Assembly: GCF_001975665.1 (NCBI RefSeq)
Contig: NZ_CP019419.1
Location: forward strand, 1,798,001 to 1,862,000
Direction of reading: 5' to 3'
DNA from: Polaribacter reichenbachii
Lineage (GTDB): Bacteria; Bacteroidota; Bacteroidia; Flavobacteriales; Flavobacteriaceae
Length of the DNA: 64,000 bases
Of this stretch, positions 10,055-19,321 are shown in pieces. The number at the start of each line of letters is the position of its first letter. Positions within the stretch are counted from its first letter, which is position 1. The notes beneath the pieces are model-generated. The model worked only from the letters and a program-made list of their open reading frames with translations, made no database searches and was not told the origin of the DNA. A program made the translations under genes and the position numbers.

Positions 10055-11590
10055 TTAACCTAACCAACCTTCACGATCTAAACTTCTGTATTGAATGGCT
10101 TCAGCAATATGATCTGGAGAAATTGCATCAGCTTTAGCTAAATCTGCTATGGTTCTGGATACTTTTAAAATACGATCGTAAGCTCTAGCAGAAAGATTTA
10201 ATTTTTCCATTGCTGTTTTTAAAAGTGATAAGCTTTCTGAGGATAATTTACAGAATTCACGAATTTGTTTTACGCTCATTTGTGCATTATAATGTGTGTT
10301 TTCAAACTCTTTAAAACGACTTGATTGTATTTCTCTGGCAGCAGAAACCCGTTTTCTAATTTCTACAGATGATTCTCCTTTTCTTTCTTCGGATAATTTT
10401 TCGAAAGGAACAGGAGTAACTTCTATATGAATATCAATTCTGTCTAAAAGTGGCCCAGAAATTTTACTTAAATAACGCTGCATTTCTTGAGGAGAAGAAG
10501 TCATTGGTGAATTTGGATCATTAAAAAAACCTGATGGACTTGGATTCATACTTGCAACTAACATAAAAGAACAAGGATACGTAACCGTAAATTTAGCTCT
10601 AGAAATGGTAACATCTCTATCTTCTAAAGGCTGACGCATTACTTCTAAAACTTCTCTTTTAAACTCTGGTAATTCATCTAAAAATAAAACACCATTATGT
10701 GACAATGATATTTCACCAGGTCTTGGATATTGACCTCCGCCAACTAAAGCAACATTCGAAATTGTGTGATGTGGACTTCTAAATGGACGTGCATATAACA
10801 AACCGTTATTTTTTGTTTTACCAACTACAGAATGAATTTTGGTGGTTTCAAGAGCTTCGTGCAAAGTCATTGGTGGTAAAATACTAGGTAATCTTTTTGC
10901 TAACATTGTTTTTCCAGAGCCTGGAGGACCAATTAAAATGATGTTATGACCACCAGCTGCGGCAATTTCCATACAACGTTTTATAGATTCTTGTCCTTTT
11001 ACATCAGAAAAATCAAATTCGGGGAAATCTATGTTTTTATAAAACTCAGCTCTAGTATCAACAATGGTAGGTTCAATTTTAACATCACCATTAAAATGAT
11101 TGATAACCTCTAAAATATTATCAACCCCTAAAACTTCTAAATCGTTAACAATGGCAGCTTCTTTAGCGTTTTCTTTTGGTAAAATAAAGTGTTTAAACCC
11201 TTCTTCTCTAGCTTTTATTGCCATTGGTAAAACTCCTCTTATGGGTTGTAAACTTCCATCCAAAGAAAGTTCGCCCATAATAATATAATCATTAATATTT
11301 TCTGATTTTATTTGATGTGAGGCTGCTAAAATACCTACTGCTAAAGTTAAATCATAAGAAGCACCTTCTTTTCTAATATCTGCAGGAGCCATATTTATGA
11401 TGATTTTTTTACCAGGAAGTTTATAAGAATTGTTATTTAAAGCTGCAGATATTCTGTAAGAACTCTCGCTAACAGCTTTGTCTGGTAAGCCTACAAGATG
11501 GTAGCCAATGCCTTTGTCAATATTTACTTCAACTGTAATTGTTGTAGCTTCAATTCCAAAAACAGCAGATCCAAAAACTTTAACGAGCAT
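10055..11590 (-). CDS. comM: YifB/ComM-family Mg-chelatase-like AAA+ ATPase
   Basis: A 511-residue protein with an N-terminal ChlI-like/Lon-protease-like domain (residues ~20-140), an AAA+ core with Walker A GPPGSGKT at 221-228, and a C-terminal Mg-chelatase domain. In naturally competent bacteria ComM is a hexameric helicase that promotes branch migration during integration of transformed DNA, and the family is widespread in non-competent species too. The length is normal. The gene begins with an ATG at 11590 right after an A-rich stretch and lies downstream of ppc on the same strand, separated from it by a terminator. Confidence 0.93.
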   Translation of the reverse strand: MLVKVFGSAVFGIEATTITVEVNIDKGIGYHLVGLPDKAVSESSYRISAALNNNSYKLPGKKIIINMAPADIRKEGASYDLTLAVGILAASHQIKSENINDYIIMGELSLDGSLQPIRGVLPMAIKAREEGFKHFILPKENAKEAAIVNDLEVLGVDNILEVINHFNGDVKIEPTIVDTRAEFYKNIDFPEFDFSDVKGQESIKRCMEIAAAGGHNIILIGPPGSGKTMLAKRLPSILPPMTLHEALETTKIHSVVGKTKNNGLLYARPFRSPHHTISNVALVGGGQYPRPGEISLSHNGVLFLDELPEFKREVLEVMRQPLEDRDVTISRAKFTVTYPCSFMLVASMNPSPSGFFNDPNSPMTSSPQEMQRYLSKISGPLLDRIDIHIEVTPVPFEKLSEERKGESSVEIRKRVSAAREIQSSRFKEFENTHYNAQMSVKQIREFCKLSSESLSLLKTAMEKLNLSARAYDRILKVSRTIADLAKADAISPDHIAEAIQYRSLDREGWLG

Positions 11591-11623
11591 TTTTTTTCCT
11601 TAAAAGTAAATAAAATTAAGGCA

Positions 11624-11658
11624 TAAAAAAAATGCAATCAAAATATTGATTGCATTTT
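11624..11658 (-). terminator. Terminator after ppc
   Basis: An inverted repeat of 13 bases (arms 11629-11641 and 11646-11658, core ATGCAATCAA) is preceded on the plus strand by a run of A, which is a U run in the minus-strand transcript. It lies 21 bases past the ppc stop codon. Confidence 0.8.
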
Positions 11659-11679
11659 AGTTTGTATTTAAAGAATGGT

Positions 11680-14259
11680 TTAAGCCGAATTTCTACTCGC
11701 ATTAATGTTTCCAAATAAAGAACGCATTACCATTTTTTCATAGATTTCAATTTCTACTTCATTACCTTCTTCTTTTTGTAAATCTTGAATTTTCTTTAAA
11801 GCATATTGCTGAATAGTTAACAATGGTAAAACAATATTTTCTCTTAATTCTATAGAAGCTTTACCTACAGGGAAATTTTCCATTAATTCTTTATGGCCTG
11901 TTAACTTTAATAATAGACGTTTTGTAGTTTTATACTCTTCGAAGATTAGTTTCCAAAATTCTCCAAATACAGGATCATCAGCCATGTAAGCTGTTAAACC
12001 AAAGAAAGATTTTGTTAAACTCATCATACTGTTTTCTAATAAAGTTTTAAAGAAATCTGATGCGTTATAGAAATCTACAATTTCATCAAATCTACCTTCA
12101 TCTTCGTATTTTTTAAATGCAGTACCTACACCAAAAAATCCAGGAACATTTTGTTTTAACTGGCTCCAACTACCAACAAAAGGTATTGCTCTTAAAGCAG
12201 AAAAATCTAAAGTATCTGAATTAGAACGCTTACTTGGTCTACTACCAATATTTGTTTTAGCATAGTATTTTAAAGTACTCATTTTTTCTAAGTACGATAA
12301 AAACTGAGGATGATTCTTAAAATCTACATAAGCTTGATAACTTGTAGATGCTAAATCTTCTATAATTTCTCTATGATGATCATTTAGCTGATCTTTTGTA
12401 AATACTTCGTTTTTAATACCCGAACTTATTAATTGTTCTAAGTTATATTGCGATGAATTTAAGGTTCCAAAATTAGAACTAATTGTTTGGCCTTGAATGG
12501 TTAATTGAATTTCTTTGTCTTCGATTGTTGGGCCTAAAGAAGCATAGAATTGGTGTGTTTTTCCTCCTCCACGTGCAGGTGGTCCTCCACGTCCGTCAAA
12601 GAAAATTACTTCAATATCAAATTCTCTAGAAATTCTAGTTAAGGCTTCTTTTGCTTTAAAAATTCCCCAATTTGCCATTAAATAACCACCATCTTTTGTT
12701 CCATCAGAAAAACCTAACATTATGGTTTGTTTGTCTTTTCTTTTAGATAAATGATATCTATAGGTTTTATTGTTATATAAAATACGCATTACTTCTTCTG
12801 CATTTTCTAAATCTTCTACAGTTTCAAAAAGCGGAATTACATCTACAGGTAACTCATTTTCGAACCCACATAAATTAAGCATTGCAAAAGTTTCCATAAC
12901 GTTTAATGCAGTTTGGTTGTTACTAATTATGTAACGATTTGCACCACGTTCTCCATTTCTTTGCTGAATTTCTTTTAAAGCATAAATAGATTCTATTGTT
13001 TTTACTGATGTTTCATCAGACAAAATACTTGGGTCTATATTACCTTTAATTACAGATAAAATGTTTATTTGTTCTTCTGCTGTTAAGTTTAAATAATTGT
13101 CTGGGAAAGTAGTATCGCCTTGTTCTTGTAAATCTTTTACAATTTGTACAAATGCTTTATGATGTACTCTACTATCTTGTCTAATATCTAAAGTAGCAAA
13201 ATGAAAACCAAAGATTCTTACTTTGTTAATAAAATCGTTTAGTTCTTCTACAAATAGAGATTGATGTTTATCAACAATAATTTGTCTAGCATTATAAAGC
13301 TCTTCTAAAAGAATTTTCTGAGAGAAATTAACTTTAGAATAACTTCTAACTACGTGTTTGTAAAGTCTTTTTTCAATTCTTGCTAAAATGTCTTGTACGC
13401 CATCAAAAGTAAAACGTCTTTTAAGGCGTCTTACATCTCTATAATAACTTCTTAAAATTGTTTGACGCAATTTTTCTGCAACATCTAAAGTGATTTTTGT
13501 AGTTACAAAAGGATTACCATCTCTATCTCCTCCTGGCCAAAAACCAAGATCAATAATTTCGTTATCTATAGGTTTACCATCATAAATATGATGTTGAATA
13601 TAGTTGTATATTTTAGGTACTGAATGATAAAAAACGTGCTCTAAGTACCAAACTAAACTTACAGCTTCATCAAAAGGAGTAGGTTTTTCTTTTTTATAAA
13701 AAGGTGTTTTACCTAATTGAGCTAATAATTTTTTGATTAAAAGTAAATCGTCATTTTGTATGGCTTTATCTAAATCTGTAATTATCCCTAAAATTGTACC
13801 AGGATAAAACTGAGTTGGATGTGCAGTTAATACAATACGTACCTTAAAATCTTCTAAATGCGCTTTTAATTCGTCTTTTTTATTGCTAAGAAATGCAGTT
13901 TCTTTAGAGTTTCTTAGTGTTCCAAAACCATCCATATTATTTACAATAGGGAAAGCTGCATCTTCAATAGCATCGAATAAAACTACTTGACGCTCAATAA
14001 ATTGAATGAAGCGAAAAAGCAAATCTGATTTTTCTTTTTCTGTTGGATTTTCTTGGTATTTTTTAAAAAAATGTTCTACTATTTCAGTAGGGTTCTTTTC
14101 TAGTTTAAAACCAGATTCACAGACTTTATGTAGTAAAGGAAGTAATACTCCTGTATCATCAATCGTGTCAAAAGGAAGTGTTGTAAAAATACTGTTATAA
14201 ATTTGGTATTTAGATAACACATTATCGTTAAATCTTGTCAATTTGGGTAATGCAGACAT
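11680..14259 (-). CDS. ppc: Phosphoenolpyruvate carboxylase
   Basis: Makes oxaloacetate from phosphoenolpyruvate and bicarbonate, refilling the TCA cycle. About 859 residues from ATG 14259. Visible family motifs are HPTQ with the catalytic His, GGDRDGNPFVT, GFSDGTKDGGYL, FFDGRGGPPARGGG and GSRPSKR. A longer in-frame reading would add 54 residues, but these are hydrophobic and unlike the family, and a promoter box lies inside that stretch. The C-terminus ends in ASRNSA rather than the RNTG common in proteobacterial enzymes. The gene stands alone, with a promoter box at 14296-14303 and its own terminator. Confidence 0.96.
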   Translation of the reverse strand: MSALPKLTRFNDNVLSKYQIYNSIFTTLPFDTIDDTGVLLPLLHKVCESGFKLEKNPTEIVEHFFKKYQENPTEKEKSDLLFRFIQFIERQVVLFDAIEDAAFPIVNNMDGFGTLRNSKETAFLSNKKDELKAHLEDFKVRIVLTAHPTQFYPGTILGIITDLDKAIQNDDLLLIKKLLAQLGKTPFYKKEKPTPFDEAVSLVWYLEHVFYHSVPKIYNYIQHHIYDGKPIDNEIIDLGFWPGGDRDGNPFVTTKITLDVAEKLRQTILRSYYRDVRRLKRRFTFDGVQDILARIEKRLYKHVVRSYSKVNFSQKILLEELYNARQIIVDKHQSLFVEELNDFINKVRIFGFHFATLDIRQDSRVHHKAFVQIVKDLQEQGDTTFPDNYLNLTAEEQINILSVIKGNIDPSILSDETSVKTIESIYALKEIQQRNGERGANRYIISNNQTALNVMETFAMLNLCGFENELPVDVIPLFETVEDLENAEEVMRILYNNKTYRYHLSKRKDKQTIMLGFSDGTKDGGYLMANWGIFKAKEALTRISREFDIEVIFFDGRGGPPARGGGKTHQFYASLGPTIEDKEIQLTIQGQTISSNFGTLNSSQYNLEQLISSGIKNEVFTKDQLNDHHREIIEDLASTSYQAYVDFKNHPQFLSYLEKMSTLKYYAKTNIGSRPSKRSNSDTLDFSALRAIPFVGSWSQLKQNVPGFFGVGTAFKKYEDEGRFDEIVDFYNASDFFKTLLENSMMSLTKSFFGLTAYMADDPVFGEFWKLIFEEYKTTKRLLLKLTGHKELMENFPVGKASIELRENIVLPLLTIQQYALKKIQDLQKEEGNEVEIEIYEKMVMRSLFGNINASRNSA

Positions 14260-14295
14260 ATTCTTTCGTTTTAGTGCTGTGAATTTACAAAAAAC

Positions 14296-14303
14296 CAAAA
14301 ATA
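14296..14303 (-). promoter_or_regulatory. Promoter -7 box of ppc
   Basis: On the minus strand this reads TATTTTTG, a match to the Bacteroidota -7 consensus TAnnTTTG, 36 bases before the ppc ATG. No convincing -33 TTTG was found at the expected distance. Its position supports the shorter ppc start. Confidence 0.4.
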
Positions 14304-14454
14304 AAGAACATAGATTTTTATTAAAAATGTATTCAAAAATTACGAATACGATAGAAATTCTATTTAATTTTTCTAAAATGTTTAATTTCTGATGAAGTCT
14401 CTTGATTTTGTTATTTTTCAATCAAGATTTGTGATTAAAGCCAGCATAAAGATT

Positions 14455-16434
14455 TTAGTTTTTGCTTACTTTTTCTTTAAAGTTTTCTAATCCTTCTTTT
14501 AACCAAGAATAATAAGTATCTCTATCTGTATATTGTTGAGATGTGTTTAAAATTTCTAAATCCGGACTTAATAAAACATAATAAGGTTGCGATGCATTTT
14601 TAAAATTGATCACTTGAAATGTAGACCATTTATCACCAACTGTTTCTATCTTTTTAATTTTTCCATTTGCTTTTAAAAAGTCGAATTGTTGTACTTCTGG
14701 CAATGCTTTTTCATTATCATCTACATACAAAGAAATTAAAATGTAATCATCTTTTAATGTTTGATAAATATCTGGCTCGCTCCAAACATTTTCTTCCATT
14801 TTTCTACAATTTACACAAGCCCAACCTGTAAAGTCTAATAAAATGGGTTTGTTAACTTTTGTAGCTTTTGCTAAACCTTCATCAAAATCTTTATAACAGT
14901 CTAAACCTAAAGGGCAATCACTTTCTTGCTCATAAATACTATAAAATTGTGGAGGTGGAAAACCGCTTAATAAACTTAAATTCCAAGTAGGATTTTTTAA
15001 AACTCCAGGCGAAATATAAATGATAAAAGAGATTACTAAAACTCCAAAAGAAATTCTTGAAAATGATAGTTTTTTGATAGGTGAATCGTGTGGGAATTTA
15101 ATTTTAGCAAATAAATACAATGCTAAACCTATAAAAATAACAATCCAAATGGCGATAAAAACTTCACGTTTTAAGATATCCCAATGTGCAACTAAATCAG
15201 CATTAGATAAGAATTTAAAAGCCAATGCTAATTCTAAAAATCCTAAAACAACTTTGGTTGTGTTTAACCATCCACCAGATTTTGGTAAAGAATTTAACCA
15301 ATTTGGGAACAAAGCAAACAGGGCAAAAGGCAAAGCCAAAGCCAATCCAAAGCCAGTCATACCTGCAGTTAATTGTGTTGCTCCACCATCCGAAGTTAAA
15401 GAACCTGCTAACAAAGAACCTAAAATTGGTCCTGTACAAGAAAAGGAAACTATGGCTAATGTTAAAGCCATAAAAAAGATTCCTATAATTCCGCCAACAG
15501 AAGAAGCAGAGTCCATTTTATTTCCCCAAGAACTTGGTAAGGTTATTTCGTAAAATCCGAAGAAAGAAAAAGCAAAAAACACCAAAACTGCAAAGAAGAA
15601 GATATTCAACCAAACATTAGTAGAAATTGTATTTAATATTTCTGGGTCTAAATTGTCTAAAAAGTGAAAAGGTAAGCTTAATAATATGTAAATTAAAATG
15701 ATAAAAAAACCATATAAAATGGCATTAAAAACACCTTTCTTTTTGTTTTGAGATTGTTTTGTGAAAAAAGAAACCGTTAAAGGAATCATAGGAAAAACAC
15801 AAGGTGTTAAAAGCGCTAATAAACCACCAGCAAAACCTAAGAAAAAGATGCTAAATAATCCGTTTGAACTCTCTGAATTTGTATCTGAAGAATTGATTAA
15901 AAGCGCTGTGTTTTTTAAATCTAACTTTAATTGTTTGGTTAATGCAGCACTTCTTTCATCAACAGTATTCGAAATTTTAATAGGATTATTGGTAAGTGAA
16001 ACAGTAAAATTTTCATCGATATTTATACAAGCAGTTTCACAAACTTGACCAAAGAAATTTAGCTTTACTTGGGTAATTTTTTTGTTTGTTAATTGAATTC
16101 TTTGCGTAATTTTTGCTTTTTCTTTAAAAACAACTTCTTCTACTAACCAAACATCAGAATATTTTTTAAAAGTGTCTTCTTCTTTTGCTTTACCAATTAA
16201 TTGATAACCAGTTTCGCCTTCTGGAATTGTGATTTCTAAAGGCAAAGAAGCATCATCTGGGTTGTATTGAGAATACAAATACCAACCTTTATATAATTTA
16301 GCATCAAAAATAATATCGTATTCGGTTTCTGATATTTTTTTTACAGAAGTTTCAATTTTTATGGGCTCATTTTCTGTTTGTGCTTTTAGAGCAAAAGCAG
16401 ATAAAAAGATAAATAACGTGATGAATTTCTTCAT
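14455..16434 (-). CDS. dsbD: Thiol:disulfide interchange protein DsbD
   Basis: Carries electrons from cytoplasmic thioredoxin across the inner membrane to periplasmic reductases and cytochrome c maturation. The 659 residues contain all three parts: a signal peptide and N-terminal alpha domain with a cysteine pair (QVCETAC), a transmembrane core of about eight helices with the two redox cysteines in LLTPCVFPMIP and SFSCTGPILG, and a C-terminal thioredoxin-like gamma domain with GWACVNC. The start ATG overlaps the tilS stop by one base (TAATG), so translation is probably coupled. Confidence 0.95.
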   Translation of the reverse strand: MKKFITLFIFLSAFALKAQTENEPIKIETSVKKISETEYDIIFDAKLYKGWYLYSQYNPDDASLPLEITIPEGETGYQLIGKAKEEDTFKKYSDVWLVEEVVFKEKAKITQRIQLTNKKITQVKLNFFGQVCETACINIDENFTVSLTNNPIKISNTVDERSAALTKQLKLDLKNTALLINSSDTNSESSNGLFSIFFLGFAGGLLALLTPCVFPMIPLTVSFFTKQSQNKKKGVFNAILYGFFIILIYILLSLPFHFLDNLDPEILNTISTNVWLNIFFFAVLVFFAFSFFGFYEITLPSSWGNKMDSASSVGGIIGIFFMALTLAIVSFSCTGPILGSLLAGSLTSDGGATQLTAGMTGFGLALALPFALFALFPNWLNSLPKSGGWLNTTKVVLGFLELALAFKFLSNADLVAHWDILKREVFIAIWIVIFIGLALYLFAKIKFPHDSPIKKLSFSRISFGVLVISFIIYISPGVLKNPTWNLSLLSGFPPPQFYSIYEQESDCPLGLDCYKDFDEGLAKATKVNKPILLDFTGWACVNCRKMEENVWSEPDIYQTLKDDYILISLYVDDNEKALPEVQQFDFLKANGKIKKIETVGDKWSTFQVINFKNASQPYYVLLSPDLEILNTSQQYTDRDTYYSWLKEGLENFKEKVSKN

Positions 16435-17762
16435 TATATGCTGGTAATTTTTAAATGATTTTTAGTTGTTTTTGTTGGTGAAAAACGTCGATCTTGTCTG
16501 TGGTTTATCACCCAAATAATTTCGTTATCAACCGTACAAAGCAACCAAGTGTTTTCTTTTTCTAAGAGCGAAAATTTTTCGTCTTTAAAATATTTACTCA
16601 GTTTCTTTTTTCCTTGCATTCCTGTTGGATAAAGATAGTCTCCATTTTTCCATTTTCTAACAAGTAAAGGGTATTTTAACAAATCTTTATCAATGTAAAT
16701 GGTCTCTTTATTTTCTTCTGATTTTTCAACAATATCTTCTAAAACTAAAGGAATTGGATTTGTTATTGCTGATTGATTTCTATGTATTTCAAATGTCTTT
16801 TCGAGCGCAGTCGAGAAATCTCTTCCAGATAAAATTAAAAATTCTCTATCTTTTAATAATCTGTGTGTTTTAGAAAAAACTTGTTTACCAGATTGTGCTG
16901 ATAATAAGTTGTAAATATCATTCCATTCTGTAAAATTATAATCCTTTAAAAGCTGATATAAATAGGCTTTTGGATTAGAAAGTTTATTAATTTCAGAAAT
17001 TGTAAATTTTGTAGTTTCTAAAGTTGATGATGAATCTTTTTTAATAATTGTTGATGAAACATCTTGAATCCTATCCTTAATTATTTGCTGAGATTCTTCT
17101 AAATTATCTAAAGATTTTGCAAAAGTTTCTAACAAACTCGGATTGATTTCCTTTAAAAAAGGCACAACTTGATGCCTAATTTTATTACGCACATATTTGG
17201 TTGATGCATTACTTGCATCTTCTCTCCAAACAATATTGTTTTTTGTGGCATACTTCAGAATTTCATCCCTAGAAAAAGGTAAAAGCGTGCGAACAATATT
17301 TCCATTCTTTTTTGGGATGCCTGTAAAACCATCTAAACCAGAACCTCTTGTTAGGTTAATTAGAAAAGTTTCTAAATTATCATCTGAATGATGTGCTGTT
17401 AAAACATAATTGAAATGATGTTTTTTTACCAATTCTTGAAACCAATTGTAACGTAATTCTCTTGCTGCAATTTGAGTAGAAATCTTATTTTCTTTAGCAT
17501 AAATAGTAGTTTCAAAACTTATTGTAAAGATTGGTTTGTTTGTTTCTTTGGCTAAGTTATTTATAAAATCTTCATCTTTATCACTTTCAACTTCACGTAA
17601 CTTAAAATTACAGTGAGCTAAAGAAATTTCTGCAAATTTTATAGAATTAAATAAATGTGTTAAAACTACAGAATCTACACCTCCAGAAATGGCAATGAGC
17701 AATTTTTTATCCTTTAAAAAAGGAAAATTTTTATTGATATGTTCTTTGAATTTCTGAAGCAT
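16434..17762 (-). CDS. tilS: tRNA(Ile)-lysidine synthase
   Basis: Modifies the wobble cytidine of the CAU-anticodon tRNA-Ile to lysidine, an essential change of both charging and decoding. The 442 residues show the N-type ATP pyrophosphatase loop SGGVDS at 26-31, the HHSDDNLETFLINLTRGSG region and a C-terminal TilS domain (HRQDRRF near the end). Its linker before the C-terminal domain contains a stretch encoded by an interspersed repeat (about 16791-16826), described separately. The gene is inside a minus-strand run from pabB to dsbD, but a promoter box also lies just 8 bases before its ATG. Confidence 0.95.
   Translation of the reverse strand: MLQKFKEHINKNFPFLKDKKLLIAISGGVDSVVLTHLFNSIKFAEISLAHCNFKLREVESDKDEDFINNLAKETNKPIFTISFETTIYAKENKISTQIAARELRYNWFQELVKKHHFNYVLTAHHSDDNLETFLINLTRGSGLDGFTGIPKKNGNIVRTLLPFSRDEILKYATKNNIVWREDASNASTKYVRNKIRHQVVPFLKEINPSLLETFAKSLDNLEESQQIIKDRIQDVSSTIIKKDSSSTLETTKFTISEINKLSNPKAYLYQLLKDYNFTEWNDIYNLLSAQSGKQVFSKTHRLLKDREFLILSGRDFSTALEKTFEIHRNQSAITNPIPLVLEDIVEKSEENKETIYIDKDLLKYPLLVRKWKNGDYLYPTGMQGKKKLSKYFKDEKFSLLEKENTWLLCTVDNEIIWVINHRQDRRFSPTKTTKNHLKITSI
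16791..16826 (-). repeat. Interspersed repeat copy inside the tilS reading frame
   Basis: On the minus strand this contains TTCTCGACTGCGCTCGAA followed by AAGACAT. Over 26 bases it matches the intergenic copy near 32011-32036 at 22 positions. It is read in frame as part of TilS (GRDFSTALEKTFEIHRN), in the linker between the catalytic and C-terminal parts. The TCGACTNCGCTCGAA core is, as far as I know, a common flavobacterial intergenic repeat. Confidence 0.65.
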
Positions 17763-17770
17763 TTACGCAT

Positions 17771-17778
17771 CAAAAATA
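17771..17778 (-). promoter_or_regulatory. Promoter -7 box directly before tilS
   Basis: On the minus strand this reads TATTTTTG (consensus TAnnTTTG), with only 8 bases between its last G and the tilS ATG. Transcription from it would begin at or next to the start codon. A good -33 element is not visible. Confidence 0.4.
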
Positions 17779-17793
17779 CGCAATTCTTGTCAT

Positions 17794-18615
17794 TTAAATT
17801 TTAGAATTCAACCAGTTTACAACATCTTGTAGCATTTCTTCTTTACAAAGATCATTATGCAATTCATGGTAACCACCATTATATAATTTTAAAGTGGCAA
17901 ATTCTGTATTATTTGCAAATTCTTGGGTGCCTTTATAGTCGATAATTTTGTCATCTGTTCCATGTAAAAGATACATTGGTGTTTGCAATTTGTTTGCATT
18001 TTCAATTGCCCACTTTCCAGTTTCTATAAACGTTAGCGAAAAATTCGGACTAATTTTATCGTGTACTAAAGGATCATTGATGTATTTGTCAACTTCAGTT
18101 TGATCTCTAGAAATATGATTTACATTTAATTCATTACCCAAGGTAATTGATGGCGCTATTTTTTGTAAAATTTTACCAGCTGCTAATTTTATTTTTGGTG
18201 GCTGAAAAGCTAATTTTAAAAACGGACTAGTTGCAATAACTCCTTTTAATTGCTGCTTTTTTCTTAAAGTATAATTGATTACAGCATTACCACCCATAGA
18301 ATGTCCGTATAAAAAAACAGGTTGGTTTGGGTATAATTCTTTTGCTTTATCAATGGTTTTAGATATGCTTTCTAAGACAGCTTCAAAACTCGGATTGTGA
18401 CCTCTTTTTCCTTTTGTTTTTCCATGGCCAAAATGATCAAAAGCAACCACAGAAAAATCATTTTCGGTTAATTTTTGTGCTACATGTATATAACGATTAG
18501 AATGTTCGCCCATTCCATGTGCTAAAACTATAACAGCTTTGGTTGCTGCTCCTTGCCAATATCGACCGTAAAATTCAGTGTTGTAGATATTAAAATTGAA
18601 TTCTTTTTGAGTCAT
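17794..18615 (-). CDS. Alpha/beta hydrolase, monoacylglycerol-lipase/lysophospholipase-like
   Basis: A 273-residue cytoplasmic alpha/beta hydrolase without signal peptide. Visible motifs are the oxyanion-region HGMGEHSNRY, the nucleophile elbow GHSMGG, an acid in LLHGTDDKIIDY and a C-terminal catalytic His in GGYHELHND, the layout of serine-aminopeptidase S33/Hydrolase_4 proteins. It probably cleaves monoacylglycerols or lysophospholipids; the true substrate is open. ATG 18615 is preferred over the in-frame start at 18678, which would overlap the upstream gene. It lies 10 bases after the GspG-like gene and 31 bases before tilS. Confidence 0.88.
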   Translation of the reverse strand: MTQKEFNFNIYNTEFYGRYWQGAATKAVIVLAHGMGEHSNRYIHVAQKLTENDFSVVAFDHFGHGKTKGKRGHNPSFEAVLESISKTIDKAKELYPNQPVFLYGHSMGGNAVINYTLRKKQQLKGVIATSPFLKLAFQPPKIKLAAGKILQKIAPSITLGNELNVNHISRDQTEVDKYINDPLVHDKISPNFSLTFIETGKWAIENANKLQTPMYLLHGTDDKIIDYKGTQEFANNTEFATLKLYNGGYHELHNDLCKEEMLQDVVNWLNSKI

Positions 18616-18625
18616 TATTGTGCTA

Positions 18626-19084
18626 TTAATTTGTTGTTTTAATGTCGTCAGAAGTATTTGGTTTCTGGTCTTTACCAATAGAAATGAGTTGGTAATTTAA
18701 GGAATCTTTTGATATTTTATAAATAAAATCATTTCCCCAATAATCTTTGGTGATATTTTTATGCAAAGGATTATTTCTAATAATATCTTTTAATTCTTTA
18801 GGGTAAAATCCGAATTGCTTTTTTTCAGAAGAAAGTAAAGTTTGAATTTTAGCAATTTTAGCATTTGTATTTTCTAAAGGTTTGTTTTTAAGACTGAAAT
18901 AGGAAATTAATGCAAAAGTTATTATAAATATTGGAAAAGCAATTAAAAGTGGCTTGGTCATTGGATGCCAAACAATACTTTTAGGAAGATTATTTTCTTT
19001 TTCAAACTTTCTTCTTTTCTTGTGTTTAATCCAATATTGTATTTCTAAATACAATTCTAATATTCCAGAAATTAAATCAGCCAA
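18626..19084 (-). CDS. Small single-span membrane protein with GspG-like C-terminal domain
   Basis: A 152-residue protein: a basic cytoplasmic stretch (residues 1-45, rich in Lys and Arg), one transmembrane helix (~48-66), then a soluble domain. From about residue 75 it reads like the globular part of type II secretion pseudopilin GspG: a helix, FYPKELKDI, YWGNDFIYKI, YQLISIGKDQ and a closing SDDI acidic loop. There is no prepilin-peptidase site and no other T2SS gene nearby, so it is probably a domain reuse and not a working pseudopilin. It starts 1 base after the 77-residue gene. Function unknown. Confidence 0.72.
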   Translation of the reverse strand: MADLISGILELYLEIQYWIKHKKRRKFEKENNLPKSIVWHPMTKPLLIAFPIFIITFALISYFSLKNKPLENTNAKIAKIQTLLSSEKKQFGFYPKELKDIIRNNPLHKNITKDYWGNDFIYKISKDSLNYQLISIGKDQKPNTSDDIKTTN

Positions 19085-19085
19085 T

Positions 19086-19319
19086 TTATCTGTTTTTTAA
19101 CCAAACACGAATTTCCTTTTTTAAAGATTGTTCAGGTTTTGGTAAAGGAATGGTTTTTCCAAATTGTTTACTTCTGTTAAATTTACTAAAATTTATTTTG
19201 AGTTGTTTCCATTCATCAGGATACATTTTTAAAAAACCACCAAACATATTAATTTCATTCGGTTTTTCTGTAATAGTTGCTAAAACTGCTTGGAATTTTT
19301 CTTCTTTATTTAGTATCAT
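19086..19319 (-). CDS. Conserved small hypothetical protein, 77 residues
   Basis: A short basic cytoplasmic protein with no signal peptide or membrane span and a central GGFLKMYPDEWKQLK stretch. I do not recognise a named family. It is wedged between pabB (2 bases) and the GspG-like gene (1 base) on the same strand, so translation is probably coupled, and it is most likely real. Its residue use resembles its neighbours. Function unknown. Confidence 0.7.
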   Translation of the reverse strand: MILNKEEKFQAVLATITEKPNEINMFGGFLKMYPDEWKQLKINFSKFNRSKQFGKTIPLPKPEQSLKKEIRVWLKNR

Positions 19320-19321
19320 AA

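Noticed and set aside
14260..14421. 54-residue N-terminal extension of PEP carboxylase
   Set aside because: The added residues are not family-like and a promoter box lies within the region; ATG 14259 gives the normal start.
14400..14427. Terminator after dsbD
   Set aside because: TCTTGATT/AATCAAGA pair, but the minus-strand transcript lacks a following U run; a weak hairpin only.
15020..15553. 177-residue plus-strand reading frame opposite dsbD
   Set aside because: It is the antisense of the dsbD membrane core; composition and lack of domain features mark it as a shadow.
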